Of a stretch of 51,259 nt of DNA, positions 7,481 to 15,519 are shown one piece after another. Each line of letters starts with the position of its first letter. Position 1 is the stretch's first letter. The notes beneath the pieces are model-generated. The model searched no databases, was not told where the DNA came from, and was given only the letters and a program-made list of their open reading frames with translations. A program made the position numbers and the translations under genes. The DNA comes from Flavobacteriaceae bacterium UBA1682 (GTDB taxonomy: Bacteria; Bacteroidota; Bacteroidia; Flavobacteriales; Flavobacteriaceae), in the NCBI GenBank assembly GCA_002320285.1, contig DCKE01000003.1, positions 10,974 through 62,232 on the forward strand. Direction: 5' to 3'.

Positions 7481-8762
7481 GATTGTTTTTTTTCGACCAA
7501 TCAAGAAGTTTTTGATATAATTTGGATAACTGTGGATGCGGAGGGCTGTTGTACAGATTTTGCGGTCCGGAGAAGGCGGCAGACATCCAGCAGGCTAATA
7601 GTAAAAACAGTCCGGCTTCAATTCCAAAGAGTTCAATTCCCATCAATGTTGAGGCCCAAGGGGTTTTTGTCGCTCCAGAAAACACTGCGACAAACCCCAA
7701 TGCGGCTAAGAAAGAGGTAGACGCTGCAAAGTGTATCGATAAAAAGCTTCCTAAAGCTGCTCCGATAAAAAATAAGGGTGTTACTTCTCCTCCTTTAAAT
7801 CCAGAACCCAGTGTCAGGGATGTAAAGAGTATTTTTAGCATAAATACCTCAAATCCTTGAGGGTGTGCAAAAGATTCTACGATGGTTGGAATGCCGAGCC
7901 CTAGGTATTTGACATCGCCAATCCAGATGTAGAGGATTAAAAATAAGAGTCCACCTATAAAAGGACGTAGGGGAGGGTAGGAAATATATTTCTCAAAAGC
8001 AGTATTCCATTGAGACGTTCCTTTCATAAATATTAAAGCAATACAGCCAAATAGTAGACCACTACCGATTGTAATAAAAAAGCTACTCGCTGTAAAATTG
8101 GGTAAATCAGTAATTTGGTATACTGTATGCTGTATGGACCACCATTCGCAAGTGAAATTAGCGACGAAGGCACTGATGACACAAAGTAAAAAAGTCTTAT
8201 AACGCAGTGAACCAACAACTAATATTTCAATGGCAAATAAGGTGCCCGCCCAGGGAGTTCCGAAAACAGCTGCGAAACCAGCGCTAATTCCAATGGCGAT
8301 AAGTAATTTTCGGTGAATTGGGTCCAAATGGAAAAGACGGGAAAATTGATCGGCTACCGAACCTCCGATTTGAACCGCAGTTCCTTCACGACCAGCTGAT
8401 CCACCAAAAAGATGTGTAATTAAAGTTCCAACTAAAATTAGTGGCGCCATTTTTAAGGGTATAATCGCCTTTGGAGCACCGTATTCTTGTACTAACAAAT
8501 GATTGCCACCCGATACAGATTTTCCAAAATAATGATACAGCAGGCCAATAAACAAACCGGCAAACGGCAGTAGGAAAACCAAATCGTTGTGACGGTATCG
8601 ATACGCAGTAACCTCGTCTAATAAATATAAAAATAAGGCGGAACTCGATCCGATTAATATCCCAATCACAGTTGCTACTGCAACCCATTTTATAAGAAAT
8701 GGTAGAAAAACCAGTAAGATGTTTTGAAATTTTGCTTTGCTGTTTAGTGAAAAATTCATCAT
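7458..8762 (-). CDS. CLC-F type fluoride/proton antiporter
   Basis: This 434-residue CLC-fold membrane protein would export F- in exchange for H+. The gating glutamate is E126 in GREGT (124-128), where chloride CLCs have GREGP/GKEGP. The ion-selectivity position of the usual GSGIP motif is replaced by SGGNHLL with N87; CLC-F proteins have Asn or Met there. GFKGGEVTPLF (321-331) supplies E326 and T328, the GGEVTP signature of CLC-F. The gene follows a fluoride riboswitch, so sequence and regulation agree. It is often auto-annotated as a voltage-gated chloride channel. The 3' end overlaps convergent csaA by 23 bases. Start is the first of two adjacent ATGs. Confidence 0.92.
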   Translation of the reverse strand: MMNFSLNSKAKFQNILLVFLPFLIKWVAVATVIGILIGSSSALFLYLLDEVTAYRYRHNDLVFLLPFAGLFIGLLYHYFGKSVSGGNHLLVQEYGAPKAIIPLKMAPLILVGTLITHLFGGSAGREGTAVQIGGSVADQFSRLFHLDPIHRKLLIAIGISAGFAAVFGTPWAGTLFAIEILVVGSLRYKTFLLCVISAFVANFTCEWWSIQHTVYQITDLPNFTASSFFITIGSGLLFGCIALIFMKGTSQWNTAFEKYISYPPLRPFIGGLLFLILYIWIGDVKYLGLGIPTIVESFAHPQGFEVFMLKILFTSLTLGSGFKGGEVTPLFFIGAALGSFLSIHFAASTSFLAALGFVAVFSGATKTPWASTLMGIELFGIEAGLFLLLACWMSAAFSGPQNLYNSPPHPQLSKLYQKLLDWSKKNNLIRSSNR

Positions 8763-8770
8763 AGGTGTGT

Positions 8771-8801
8771 ACTAATAACTTATGGATAAGCTAGAATTAG
8801 T
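8771..8801 (-). promoter_or_regulatory. Candidate expression-platform hairpin of the fluoride riboswitch
   Basis: In RNA sense, ACTAAT pairs with ATTAGT and AGCTTA with TAAGTT (one G-U) around a TCCA loop, with a three-base bulge. The 5' arm shares its first bases with the 3' end of the aptamer, so the two could be mutually exclusive. The hairpin ends nine bases before the CLC-F start codon and has no T run, which points to control of translation rather than termination. This is inference. Confidence 0.5.
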
Positions 8802-8845
8802 AGACGTCATCAGCAAAAAGCGGTTCGAGGCAGACATCATTGCCA
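8798..8845 (-). promoter_or_regulatory. Fluoride riboswitch (crcB motif) aptamer
   Basis: On the minus strand the leader of the CLC gene contains the conserved crcB-motif blocks in order: GGCAATGATGTCTGCC, then GAACCGC, then GCTGATGAC, then GTCTAC. GGCA pairs with TGCC. GATGTC pairs with the later GACGTC (one G-U), equivalent to the long-range helix of the Thermotoga petrophila aptamer. The middle hairpin is unusually short (GC, five T, GC). Position directly upstream of a CLC-F antiporter is the classic context. Fluoride binding should switch the gene on. Confidence 0.9.
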
Positions 8846-8855
8846 TAGTATATAA

Positions 8856-8863
8856 CAAAAGTA
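8856..8863 (-). promoter_or_regulatory. -7 box for the fluoride riboswitch transcript
   Basis: TACTTTTG on the minus strand ends 10 bases before the aptamer, so transcription would begin almost exactly at the 5' edge of the riboswitch. Confidence 0.55.
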
Positions 8864-8866
8864 AAA

Positions 8867-8900
8867 AAAAAATCTGAATAGAGAACTATTCAGATTTTTT
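8867..8900. terminator. Terminator after the PUR-domain gene
   Basis: A 15-bp stem (A6 then TCTGAATAG and its complement) has an AGAA loop (8882-8885) and A/T runs at the base. It lies just after the stop of the PUR-domain gene and insulates the fluoride riboswitch transcription unit from it. Confidence 0.9.
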
Positions 8901-8914
8901 TAAGGCATTATATT

Positions 8915-9283
8915 TTAAATATCATCAAAGTCTATATCGGTAAAGCTGCTGCTGCTTTCTCCTATTTCTTCATTTTGAAATTCCTTCTTAAAGTCTTTTT
9001 GGTGTCTCTCAGAAATTACTTCTTCTCCTTTTTGTGATAAAACGTAATCGGTCATTTCGTTTAGGATTTCCTTAAAAGCAGCAAAGTCTTCTTTGTATAA
9101 ATAAATTTTGTGCTTTTTAAAATGGAAAGAACCGTCGTCTTCAGTAAATTTTTTGCTTTCAGTAATGGTAATGTAGTAATCATCAGCTTTAGTCGCTCTT
9201 ACATCAAAGAAATAGGTTCTTCTACCTGCGCGTAATACTTTAGAAAAAATTTCCTCTTTTTCTAACATTTCGTTATCTCTCAT
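8915..9283 (-). CDS. PUR-family nucleic-acid-binding protein (DUF3276)
   Basis: This 122-residue cytoplasmic protein has a single PUR-alpha-like domain, with EEIFSKVLRAGRRTYFFDVRA and a second strand set YYITITESKKF, then FHFKKHKIYLYKEDF. An acidic, serine-rich tail ends in DIDFDDI. The family is widespread and conserved in Bacteroidota and related to Borrelia BpuR, a DNA/RNA-binding regulator. Binding to single-stranded nucleic acid is inferred from the fold. The gene has its own terminator. Start is at the ATG before RDNEMLEKEE. Confidence 0.9.
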   Translation of the reverse strand: MRDNEMLEKEEIFSKVLRAGRRTYFFDVRATKADDYYITITESKKFTEDDGSFHFKKHKIYLYKEDFAAFKEILNEMTDYVLSQKGEEVISERHQKDFKKEFQNEEIGESSSSFTDIDFDDI

Positions 9284-9356
9284 AATCCTTCTATCAATTA
9301 GTTTGATTGTTTTCTAGTTTTCAAAAGTCTAAAAAAAAACTTATAAAACCAACTAT

Positions 9357-11108
9357 TTAAATTATTTCTTTTTCAGTGAGTTGTTTATAATATAAATCTT
9401 TATAATATCCTTCAGTATTTAAAAGTTCGTCATGGCTACCTTGTTGCAAAATCTTTCCATCGTCTAAAATGATGATTTGATCGGCATTTTTTGCGGATGA
9501 TACGCGATGTGTAACTATAATGGTTGTTTTATCTTTACTGTGTTTTTCAAGGTTTTTTAGTATGGTTTCTTCTGTTTCGGTATCAACGGCAGAAAGCGAA
9601 TCATCCAACAATAAAATGGGAGCATCTTTAATCAATGCTCTAGCGATGGAAACGCGTTGTTTCTGTCCTCCAGAAAGGGTGAGTCCGCGTTCACCCAAAA
9701 CGGTATCGTAACCTTTTTCGAAACGAATAATGTTGTCGTGCACTGCAGCTTGCTGTGCTACTTCGATAATTTCTTCATCTGTAGCATCTTCTTTACCAAA
9801 TTTGATATTGTTTTTAATGGTGTCCGAAAACAAAAAGGCATCTTGAGGAACAAAAGCTATGGATTTTCTTAAATCGACGAGATTGAGTTTTTCAATCGAA
9901 TTGTTGTCTAGGTATATATGACCCGTATCCACATCGTATAAACGGGCAATAAGTGATAGTATCGTTGATTTTCCTGAACCTGTTTTTCCTAAAATAGCCA
10001 AAGTTTTTTTCCTTGGAAGATCAAAACTAATGTTTTTTAAGGCTTCTATACCGGTGTCTTCATAGACAAAAGAGACATTTTTAAAAGTAATATGTCCTTG
10101 AATGGGAGTGTGCTCAGTGGTATTGTTCTGGATATCCGGTTCTTCTTGAAGAAATTCATTAATTCTTTTTTGTGAAGCCTTGGCTTCTTGGATCATCGTC
10201 GAAACCCAACCTAATGATGCGACCGGCCAGGTAAGCATATTGATGTATAGAATAAATTGTGCAATTACTCCAATGTCGGAAATACTGCCGTTGATGTATA
10301 ACATACCACCGGTAAATATGACAACCAAATTACTGATTCCGATTAATAAAACCATCAGCGGGCCAATAAGAGCATTGGTCTTGGATAGACTGAGATTTTT
10401 GGTTTTACTTTCCTGTGATAAAAGCTCAAATTCGGCTTGTTTTTCTTTTTCAATTGCATAAGCTTTAATCACGCGAATTCCCGAAAACATCTCTTGGGTA
10501 AAAGTGGAGAGTTGCGATAAATTTTGTTGAAATATCGAACTGCGCTCATTGATTTGACGACTCAATTTGAAGATGAAAATGGCCAAAATAGGTAAGGGCA
10601 ATAGAGAATAAAACGTTAATAGTGGTGATATCAAATACATTTGCACCAGCACTACCGCAAAACGAATATAAGTATTGATTGAGTACATAACTGCGGGACC
10701 GACGTATTGGCGGACCTTTCCTACATCTTCACTGATGCGGTTCATCAAATCACCGGTTCTATTGCGTTTATAGAAACTTTGAGATAGGCTTTCGTAATGC
10801 TTGAATAAATCATTTTTTAAGTCAAACTCGATATGGCGCGACATCACGATTAAAGTTTGACGCATTAAAAAAGTCAAAAAACCCGCAATAAGTGTTGTTA
10901 CCACGATCCAAAAGATGTTTTGCAATAACAAAGCACTCACTTCTTCGGCTTTAAGAACTTTAAGTTGCTCCAAGGCACGGATCGAATCACCGACTAATTT
11001 AGGTGTGAATAAGGTGAATATTTGAGCGATGATAGTTATAAAAATACCGATTAAAAAGCGGTATTTGTATTTGATGAAATATTTATTTAAATGGCGAAGC
11101 TCATTCAT
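9357..11108 (-). CDS. ABC exporter (fused permease and ATPase)
   Basis: This 583-residue half-transporter has an N-terminal six-helix type IV exporter domain (about 15-310) and a C-terminal ATPase. Walker A GKTGSGKS begins near residue 374, the signature LSGGQKQRVSIARAL near 478, and Walker B ILLLDDSLSAVD with D-loop near 500; the switch histidine is in IIVTHR. It resembles the MsbA/LmrA/YheI group; lipid, peptide or drug export cannot be told apart. It would act as a homodimer or with an unlinked partner. It is transcribed divergently from nusB. Confidence 0.92.
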   Translation of the reverse strand: MNELRHLNKYFIKYKYRFLIGIFITIIAQIFTLFTPKLVGDSIRALEQLKVLKAEEVSALLLQNIFWIVVTTLIAGFLTFLMRQTLIVMSRHIEFDLKNDLFKHYESLSQSFYKRNRTGDLMNRISEDVGKVRQYVGPAVMYSINTYIRFAVVLVQMYLISPLLTFYSLLPLPILAIFIFKLSRQINERSSIFQQNLSQLSTFTQEMFSGIRVIKAYAIEKEKQAEFELLSQESKTKNLSLSKTNALIGPLMVLLIGISNLVVIFTGGMLYINGSISDIGVIAQFILYINMLTWPVASLGWVSTMIQEAKASQKRINEFLQEEPDIQNNTTEHTPIQGHITFKNVSFVYEDTGIEALKNISFDLPRKKTLAILGKTGSGKSTILSLIARLYDVDTGHIYLDNNSIEKLNLVDLRKSIAFVPQDAFLFSDTIKNNIKFGKEDATDEEIIEVAQQAAVHDNIIRFEKGYDTVLGERGLTLSGGQKQRVSIARALIKDAPILLLDDSLSAVDTETEETILKNLEKHSKDKTTIIVTHRVSSAKNADQIIILDDGKILQQGSHDELLNTEGYYKDLYYKQLTEKEII

Positions 11109-11202
11109 GGATAGCGCTGATTTCTAGAATTTGACTTGTTGTAATAATCCCTATAGCCGATTCCTATAATACAAGAAAAGTTTGCGTTTAAGGATCAAAG
11201 AG

Positions 11203-11210
11203 CAAATATA
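11203..11210 (-). promoter_or_regulatory. -7 box for the ABC exporter gene
   Basis: TATATTTG on the minus strand lies 95 bases upstream of the exporter start. Confidence 0.4.
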
Positions 11211-11327
11211 CTTTTTTTAGACGGTATTGCTCAATGTAGAAAGTTATATTTAAGTAGTAATAATTACTTTTTAGTAAGATGAAATAAAAAACATATTGAA
11301 ATATATATCCAATATGCATTTTTTTTC

Positions 11328-11335
11328 TACCTTTG
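11328..11335 (+). promoter_or_regulatory. -7 box for nusB
   Basis: TACCTTTG lies 58 bases upstream of the nusB ATG and fits TAnnTTTG. The leader is AT-rich without a clear ribosome binding site. Confidence 0.5.
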
Positions 11336-11393
11336 CAGACTGTTAGAAAATGATCTAATATTTTTCAAATACATAAAAAGTTCTTATAGTAGT

Positions 11394-12335
11394 ATGTTAA
11401 ACAGAAGACACATTCGGATTAAAGTGATGCAAACCCTTTATTCGATGCAACAAAATGACTCCGACAAATTAGACGGTGGGGAGAAATTTTTATTCAATAG
11501 TATTGAAAATATTCAAGATCTATATTTGTTAATGCTGACTTCGTTAATAGAAATCCAAAGAAAAGAAGAAGACTTTTTGGCGGTTTCTCAAAAAAAACAC
11601 TTAGCTACATCTCAAGAGCGCAATCCCAACAGAAAATTAGTAGACAATCAAGTTTTAAAAGCCCTTTCTGAATCGGTTTCTGTCTTGAATGCATTAGAAG
11701 ATCGTGCTGTTGCTCATTGGCAAGTAAACGATCAATACATTCAGATTTTAATCAATGAAATCAAGGAAAGTGAATTGTATGAGGAATACATGAACAGTGG
11801 TTTGGTTTCTTTTAAAGAGGATAGAAATTTTGTTTGGCGTGTTTTTACTGAGATTGTTGCTCCAAATGAGAAATTATACGATTTCTTCGAAGACACCAAA
11901 TTGACTTGGTTAGATGATTTACCGTTGGTAAATACCATGATTCAAAAGCAATTAAAACAATTGACGGAAGAGGATTTGCAAATATTGGTACCTCGTTTGT
12001 ATAAAGATTTTGACGATAAGGATTTTGCACGACAATTGTACCGTAAGACCTTATTAAACAGTGCGGAATTAAATAAAGAGTTCGTTGATAAAACTCCGAA
12101 TTGGGATTCAGATAGAATTGCAGAGATTGACAACATTATTCTTAGAATGGCGATCTGCGAAATGTTAAAATTCACGTCTATTCCCATAAAAGTTACAATT
12201 AATGAATATTTAGAGATTGCAAAAGAGTATTCTACACCAAAAAGTAGTATTTTTATCAACGGAATTTTAGATAATATTTCTAAAGCATACCAAGCAGATA
12301 ACAAATTAAACAAAATCGGTAAAGGATTATTGTAA
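11394..12335 (+). CDS. nusB: Transcription antitermination factor NusB (extended form)
   Basis: This RNA-binding antitermination protein acts with NusE (S10) on rRNA operons. At 313 residues it is about twice the length of E. coli NusB. The N-terminus NRRHIRIKVMQTLYSMQQ is the typical start, and the conserved NusB C-terminal fold is at about 230-300 (IILRMAICEML, KVTINEYLEIAKEYSTPKSSIFINGILD). The insert in between is usual for Bacteroidota. The following DUF1573 lipoprotein and yajC genes are closely spaced on the same strand, suggesting one transcription unit. Confidence 0.95.
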   Translation: MLNRRHIRIKVMQTLYSMQQNDSDKLDGGEKFLFNSIENIQDLYLLMLTSLIEIQRKEEDFLAVSQKKHLATSQERNPNRKLVDNQVLKALSESVSVLNALEDRAVAHWQVNDQYIQILINEIKESELYEEYMNSGLVSFKEDRNFVWRVFTEIVAPNEKLYDFFEDTKLTWLDDLPLVNTMIQKQLKQLTEEDLQILVPRLYKDFDDKDFARQLYRKTLLNSAELNKEFVDKTPNWDSDRIAEIDNIILRMAICEMLKFTSIPIKVTINEYLEIAKEYSTPKSSIFINGILDNISKAYQADNKLNKIGKGLL

Positions 12336-12357
12336 TCAAAAAAAACGCATAGTAATT

Positions 12358-12810
12358 ATGAAACGTACCTTATTATTAGCCGCTGCAATTGTATTATTAG
12401 CAGCATCTTGTAAAGAAAACAGTGCTACTAACCGTATCGATGAGTCTACGGTGGCTCAAACGGAAGTAGAACAAACAGCAACTCCAACCAATGCTTTCCC
12501 ACAAATCAAATTTGATAGAGAGATGCATGATTTTGGAAATATTGCAAACAATGAAAGAGTGGAAACAGAATTTGAAGTAACCAATACTGGTAAAGCGGAT
12601 TTATTGATCATCAATGCACAAGCTTCTTGTGGATGTACAGTACCGGAATACCAAAAAACTCCAATTAAACCAGGGGAAACTTCCAAATTAAAAGTTGCTT
12701 TTACAACATCAGCTGTAGGACAACAACAAAAAACGGTAACACTTACTACAAATACTGAAAAAGGAGAAGAAATATTGACTGTTAAGGCCAATGTTGCTCC
12801 AAAACAATAA
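12358..12810 (+). CDS. DUF1573 domain lipoprotein
   Basis: This 150-residue exported protein has a lipoprotein signal: a hydrophobic stretch then AAS-C18. A low-complexity Thr/Glu/Gln-rich linker is followed by a DUF1573 domain with FDREMHDFGNI, the ASCGCTVP motif and PIKPGETSKLKVAF, an immunoglobulin-like fold related to ASPM/SPD-2/Hydin (ASH) domains. The molecular role is unknown. It lies 22 bases after nusB and 19 bases before yajC, an order I recall from other flavobacteria. Confidence 0.88.
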   Translation: MKRTLLLAAAIVLLAASCKENSATNRIDESTVAQTEVEQTATPTNAFPQIKFDREMHDFGNIANNERVETEFEVTNTGKADLLIINAQASCGCTVPEYQKTPIKPGETSKLKVAFTTSAVGQQQKTVTLTTNTEKGEEILTVKANVAPKQ

Positions 12811-12829
12811 TAATTATTAAAGTTTATTT

Positions 12830-13114
12830 ATGGAAAATTTAGGGAATTTAGGTCAGTTTTTACCAATCATTCTAATGTTTGTTGTGATATATTTCTTAAT
12901 GATTCGCCCACAACAAAAGCGAGTGAAAAAGGAAAAAGAATTCGAAAACACGATTAAAGTTGGAGATAGAATTATAACTAAATCTGGAATTCACGGTAAA
13001 ATTGCAGAATTGGCTGAAACTTCTATCGTATTAGAAACTATGGCTGGTAAATTGAAAATGGAGCGTTCTGCTATTTCAATGGAAATGAGCCAAAAGTTAA
13101 ATAATCAAGCATAA
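12830..13114 (+). CDS. yajC: Preprotein translocase subunit YajC
   Basis: This 94-residue protein has one N-terminal membrane helix (about 8-24) followed by the conserved RPQQKRVKKEKEFE and VGDRIITKSGIHGKI segments of YajC, an accessory subunit associated with SecDF. Length is normal. secD/secF are not adjacent. It ends the nusB-DUF1573-yajC unit, with a terminator 19 bases after the stop. Confidence 0.94.
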   Translation: MENLGNLGQFLPIILMFVVIYFLMIRPQQKRVKKEKEFENTIKVGDRIITKSGIHGKIAELAETSIVLETMAGKLKMERSAISMEMSQKLNNQA

Positions 13115-13132
13115 AAAATTGATCATCTATAT

Positions 13133-13160
13133 AAAAACTCCCTTTAGGGAGTTTTTTTTT
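13133..13160 (+). terminator. Terminator after yajC
   Basis: The stem AAAAACTCCC / GGGAGTTTTT with a TTTA loop is followed by a run of T. It ends the nusB-yajC transcript. Confidence 0.92.
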
Positions 13161-13193
13161 TGGAACGAATTGACCTAACAAAGTTTAGGATTC

Positions 13194-13229
13194 AAAAAAG
13201 GTCGCATCTATAAGATACGACCTTTTTTT
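13194..13229 (-). terminator. Terminator after pepT
   Basis: The stem is AAGGTCG-ATCT with its complement. The single mismatch is C-A on the plus strand but a G-U pair on the minus strand, so it fits best as the terminator of minus-strand pepT, 30 bases past its stop. Confidence 0.85.
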
Positions 13230-13258
13230 AAATAGGACAATCACTTTATTGGTGAGCG

Positions 13259-14497
13259 TTATTTCTTAGCTGTTAGTTCCGCGATTTTAACGATAACTTC
13301 AACGGCTTTTTGCATGCTTTCTACCGGCACATATTCATATTTACCGTGGAAGTTATGTCCTCCGGCAAAAATGTTTGGACACGGTAATCCCATATAGGAA
13401 AGCTGTGCTCCGTCAGTACCACCACGTATAGCTTTGATTAAAGGTTTAATACCTAATTCTTTCATCGCTTTTTCAGCAATATCAACTATATGCATTTCCG
13501 GTTCTACTTTTTGCTTCATGTTGAAATATTGATCTTCAATAACACACTCAACAATTGGTCCTCCGAATTTAGAAGCAAATTTTTTGTTTATTTTTTTAAC
13601 GATCTTTTCAATAGTCTTTTTGCGGTCCTCGAACTTCTTTAAGTTGTGATCGCGGATGATCAATTGAACCTCCGTTTTTTCAATGGTTCCAGTAATGTGG
13701 TTGACATGGAAAAAACCTTCGTATCCCGAAGTTTTTTGAGGAACTTCATCCTTTGGTAATTTTGATATAAACTTGTTAGCAATCAGCAAAGAGTTAATCA
13801 TCTTCCCTTTTGCATAACCCGGGTGTACGCTTTTTCCAGAAAAAGTTAGCTTAGCGCCAGCAGCGTTGAAATTTTCATATTCCAATTCTCCAATCTGGCT
13901 TCCATCCATAGTGTAAGCCCAGTCTGCCCCAAATTTTTCAACGTCAAATAGATGTGCACCACGTCCAATCTCTTCATCAGGTGTAAATCCAATTCTGATT
14001 TTTCCGTGTTTAATCTCTGGATGTTGAATTAAATATTCCATAGCAGTTACAATCTCAGTGATTCCCGCTTTGTCATCTGCTCCTAATAAGGTTGTCCCAT
14101 CAGTTGTAATAATGGTCTGCCCTTTATATTGTAATAAATCTTTAAAATATTTTGGAGACAATACGATGTCTAACTCCTTATTTAATACGATATCACCACC
14201 GTCATAGTTGGGAACAATCTGAGGTTTTACATTTGCTCCAGTAAAATCTGGAGAAGTGTCAAAGTGTGAGATAAAACCAATGGTAGGCACTTCGTGATCT
14301 ACATTACTTGGCAAGGTAGCCATGATATAGGCATTCTCGTCAATTGTAACTTCTTCTAAACCTATTTTTTTAAGTTCTTCAACCAATTGGTTGGCTAAGT
14401 CCCACTGTTTTTCTGTACTTGGGCAAGCATCTGAATTGGGATCAGATTCTGTATCTACAGTAACATAACTAATGAAACGATCAATAATGTGTTGCAT
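13259..14497 (-). CDS. pepT: Peptidase T (tripeptide aminopeptidase)
   Basis: This 412-residue M20 metallopeptidase removes the N-terminal residue of tripeptides in the cytoplasm. Zinc-site segments are GFISHFDTSPD (H78, D80), LLGADDKAGI (D141), TPDEEIGRG (E175/E176) and the C-terminal GGHNFHGKYEYVP histidines. A longer in-frame reading from 14626 would add 43 residues, but the -7 box at 14521-14528 lies within it. The ATG at 14497 gives the normal family length (E. coli PepT is 408) and is preferred. It is divergent from an exported alpha/beta hydrolase gene. Confidence 0.96.
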   Translation of the reverse strand: MQHIIDRFISYVTVDTESDPNSDACPSTEKQWDLANQLVEELKKIGLEEVTIDENAYIMATLPSNVDHEVPTIGFISHFDTSPDFTGANVKPQIVPNYDGGDIVLNKELDIVLSPKYFKDLLQYKGQTIITTDGTTLLGADDKAGITEIVTAMEYLIQHPEIKHGKIRIGFTPDEEIGRGAHLFDVEKFGADWAYTMDGSQIGELEYENFNAAGAKLTFSGKSVHPGYAKGKMINSLLIANKFISKLPKDEVPQKTSGYEGFFHVNHITGTIEKTEVQLIIRDHNLKKFEDRKKTIEKIVKKINKKFASKFGGPIVECVIEDQYFNMKQKVEPEMHIVDIAEKAMKELGIKPLIKAIRGGTDGAQLSYMGLPCPNIFAGGHNFHGKYEYVPVESMQKAVEVIVKIAELTAKK

Positions 14498-14520
14498 ACT
14501 AATAGTTTTTTTAATGTAAA

Positions 14521-14528
14521 CAAAAATA
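14521..14528 (-). promoter_or_regulatory. -7 box for pepT
   Basis: TATTTTTG on the minus strand ends 23 bases before the chosen pepT start. It decides against the longer upstream reading. Confidence 0.55.
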
Positions 14529-14633
14529 CGATTATTTATCTGTTTTTTACCGCGAGTTTGTAGGAAAAAGAAAGCGATTGATCGAATGGTATGGAAACGA
14601 ATCGCTCTATCTGATAATCCGCTCAAAATTATA

Positions 14634-14641
14634 TATCTTTG
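14634..14641 (+). promoter_or_regulatory. -7 box for the exported hydrolase gene
   Basis: TATCTTTG contains the in-frame TTG at 14639. As the box fits TAnnTTTG exactly, the coding start is placed at the next ATG (14666). Confidence 0.55.
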
Positions 14642-14665
14642 AAAGACTTAATAATAAACGATGTG

Positions 14666-15487
14666 ATGAAGGAGTTTAAAAATATTGGTTTGATCGTAAT
14701 CACCCTGCTTTTTAGTATAGGAGCTTGGGCGCTGAAACCAGAGAAAAAATATGTCGAACATCCGTCAGATTTTAAATTTAAATACAAAGAAAATACCATT
14801 ATAACTGCAGATCAAGTGAGTCTTAAGTCTTGGATTTGTTATCCTGATCTGAAGACGGATAATAAAATCACGCTGATTTTAGCCTATGGAGATGCCGGTA
14901 ATATGTCGTATTGGCTTAGGCAAGCTTCTGAATTGGTCAAGTCGGGTTATACGATCGTTTTATTTGATTATAGGGGTTTTGGTGGTAGTCAAGATTTTGC
15001 TATTGATGAAAAGTATCTCTATTACGACGAATTTGCAACCGATTTGGCAGCAGTGATACAGTGGACTAAGAAAGAGGTCAAAAATGAATGTCTCGGTATT
15101 TGGTCCTTGTCAATGGGAAGTATTATGGCTACGATCGCCATAGAGAAAAATCCAGTTGATTTTATGGTGGCAGAAGGTTTTGTTATGGATCCATTTGAAA
15201 TTGTGAAAATAATAAAGCAATATAAGGAAGAGGAATACAAACTTCCTCCCAATGCCAATTTGTACGCTGCCGCATTGTCTCAGTTAAAAATACCGTGTTT
15301 GTTTTTTGCGGGCAGACGTGATGGCTTGACGACGATCGACGATAGTATGCGTGTTAAATTTCTAAATCCAAAAAGTGAAGTTATCCAGTTTAATGCAGGA
15401 CATTTACAAGGATTTCAATCCCTTTCTAGTAGTTCACATGGAAAAAAATACATCGATGGAATAACAGCATTCCTCGCTAAACTCTAA
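14666..15487 (+). CDS. Exported alpha/beta hydrolase
   Basis: This 273-residue protein begins with a cleavable signal-like segment (hydrophobic 7-22, then WALKPEKK). The alpha/beta hydrolase core shows LAYGDAGNMSYW (oxyanion region), FDYRGFGGS, the nucleophile elbow WSLSMGS with S149, then FFAGRRDGLT (acid) and NAGHLQGF (histidine). Related proteins are esterases and BAAT/Abhydrolase_5-like proteins of unknown substrate. ATG 14666 is chosen because the upstream in-frame TTG is part of a -7 box. Followed at 32 bases by the SUFU-like gene. Confidence 0.8.
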   Translation: MKEFKNIGLIVITLLFSIGAWALKPEKKYVEHPSDFKFKYKENTIITADQVSLKSWICYPDLKTDNKITLILAYGDAGNMSYWLRQASELVKSGYTIVLFDYRGFGGSQDFAIDEKYLYYDEFATDLAAVIQWTKKEVKNECLGIWSLSMGSIMATIAIEKNPVDFMVAEGFVMDPFEIVKIIKQYKEEEYKLPPNANLYAAALSQLKIPCLFFAGRRDGLTTIDDSMRVKFLNPKSEVIQFNAGHLQGFQSLSSSSHGKKYIDGITAFLAKL

Positions 15488-15519
15488 ACACGCCTCGTGT
15501 AGCTTTAATCTTCTAACTT

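Noticed and set aside
7522..7860. Open frame of 112 codons on the plus strand
   Set aside because: It lies fully antisense to the well supported CLC-F gene and has no recognisable domain.
14498..14626. N-terminal extension of pepT by 43 residues
   Set aside because: A -7 box lies inside it, the residues do not resemble PepT, and the shorter protein has the normal length.
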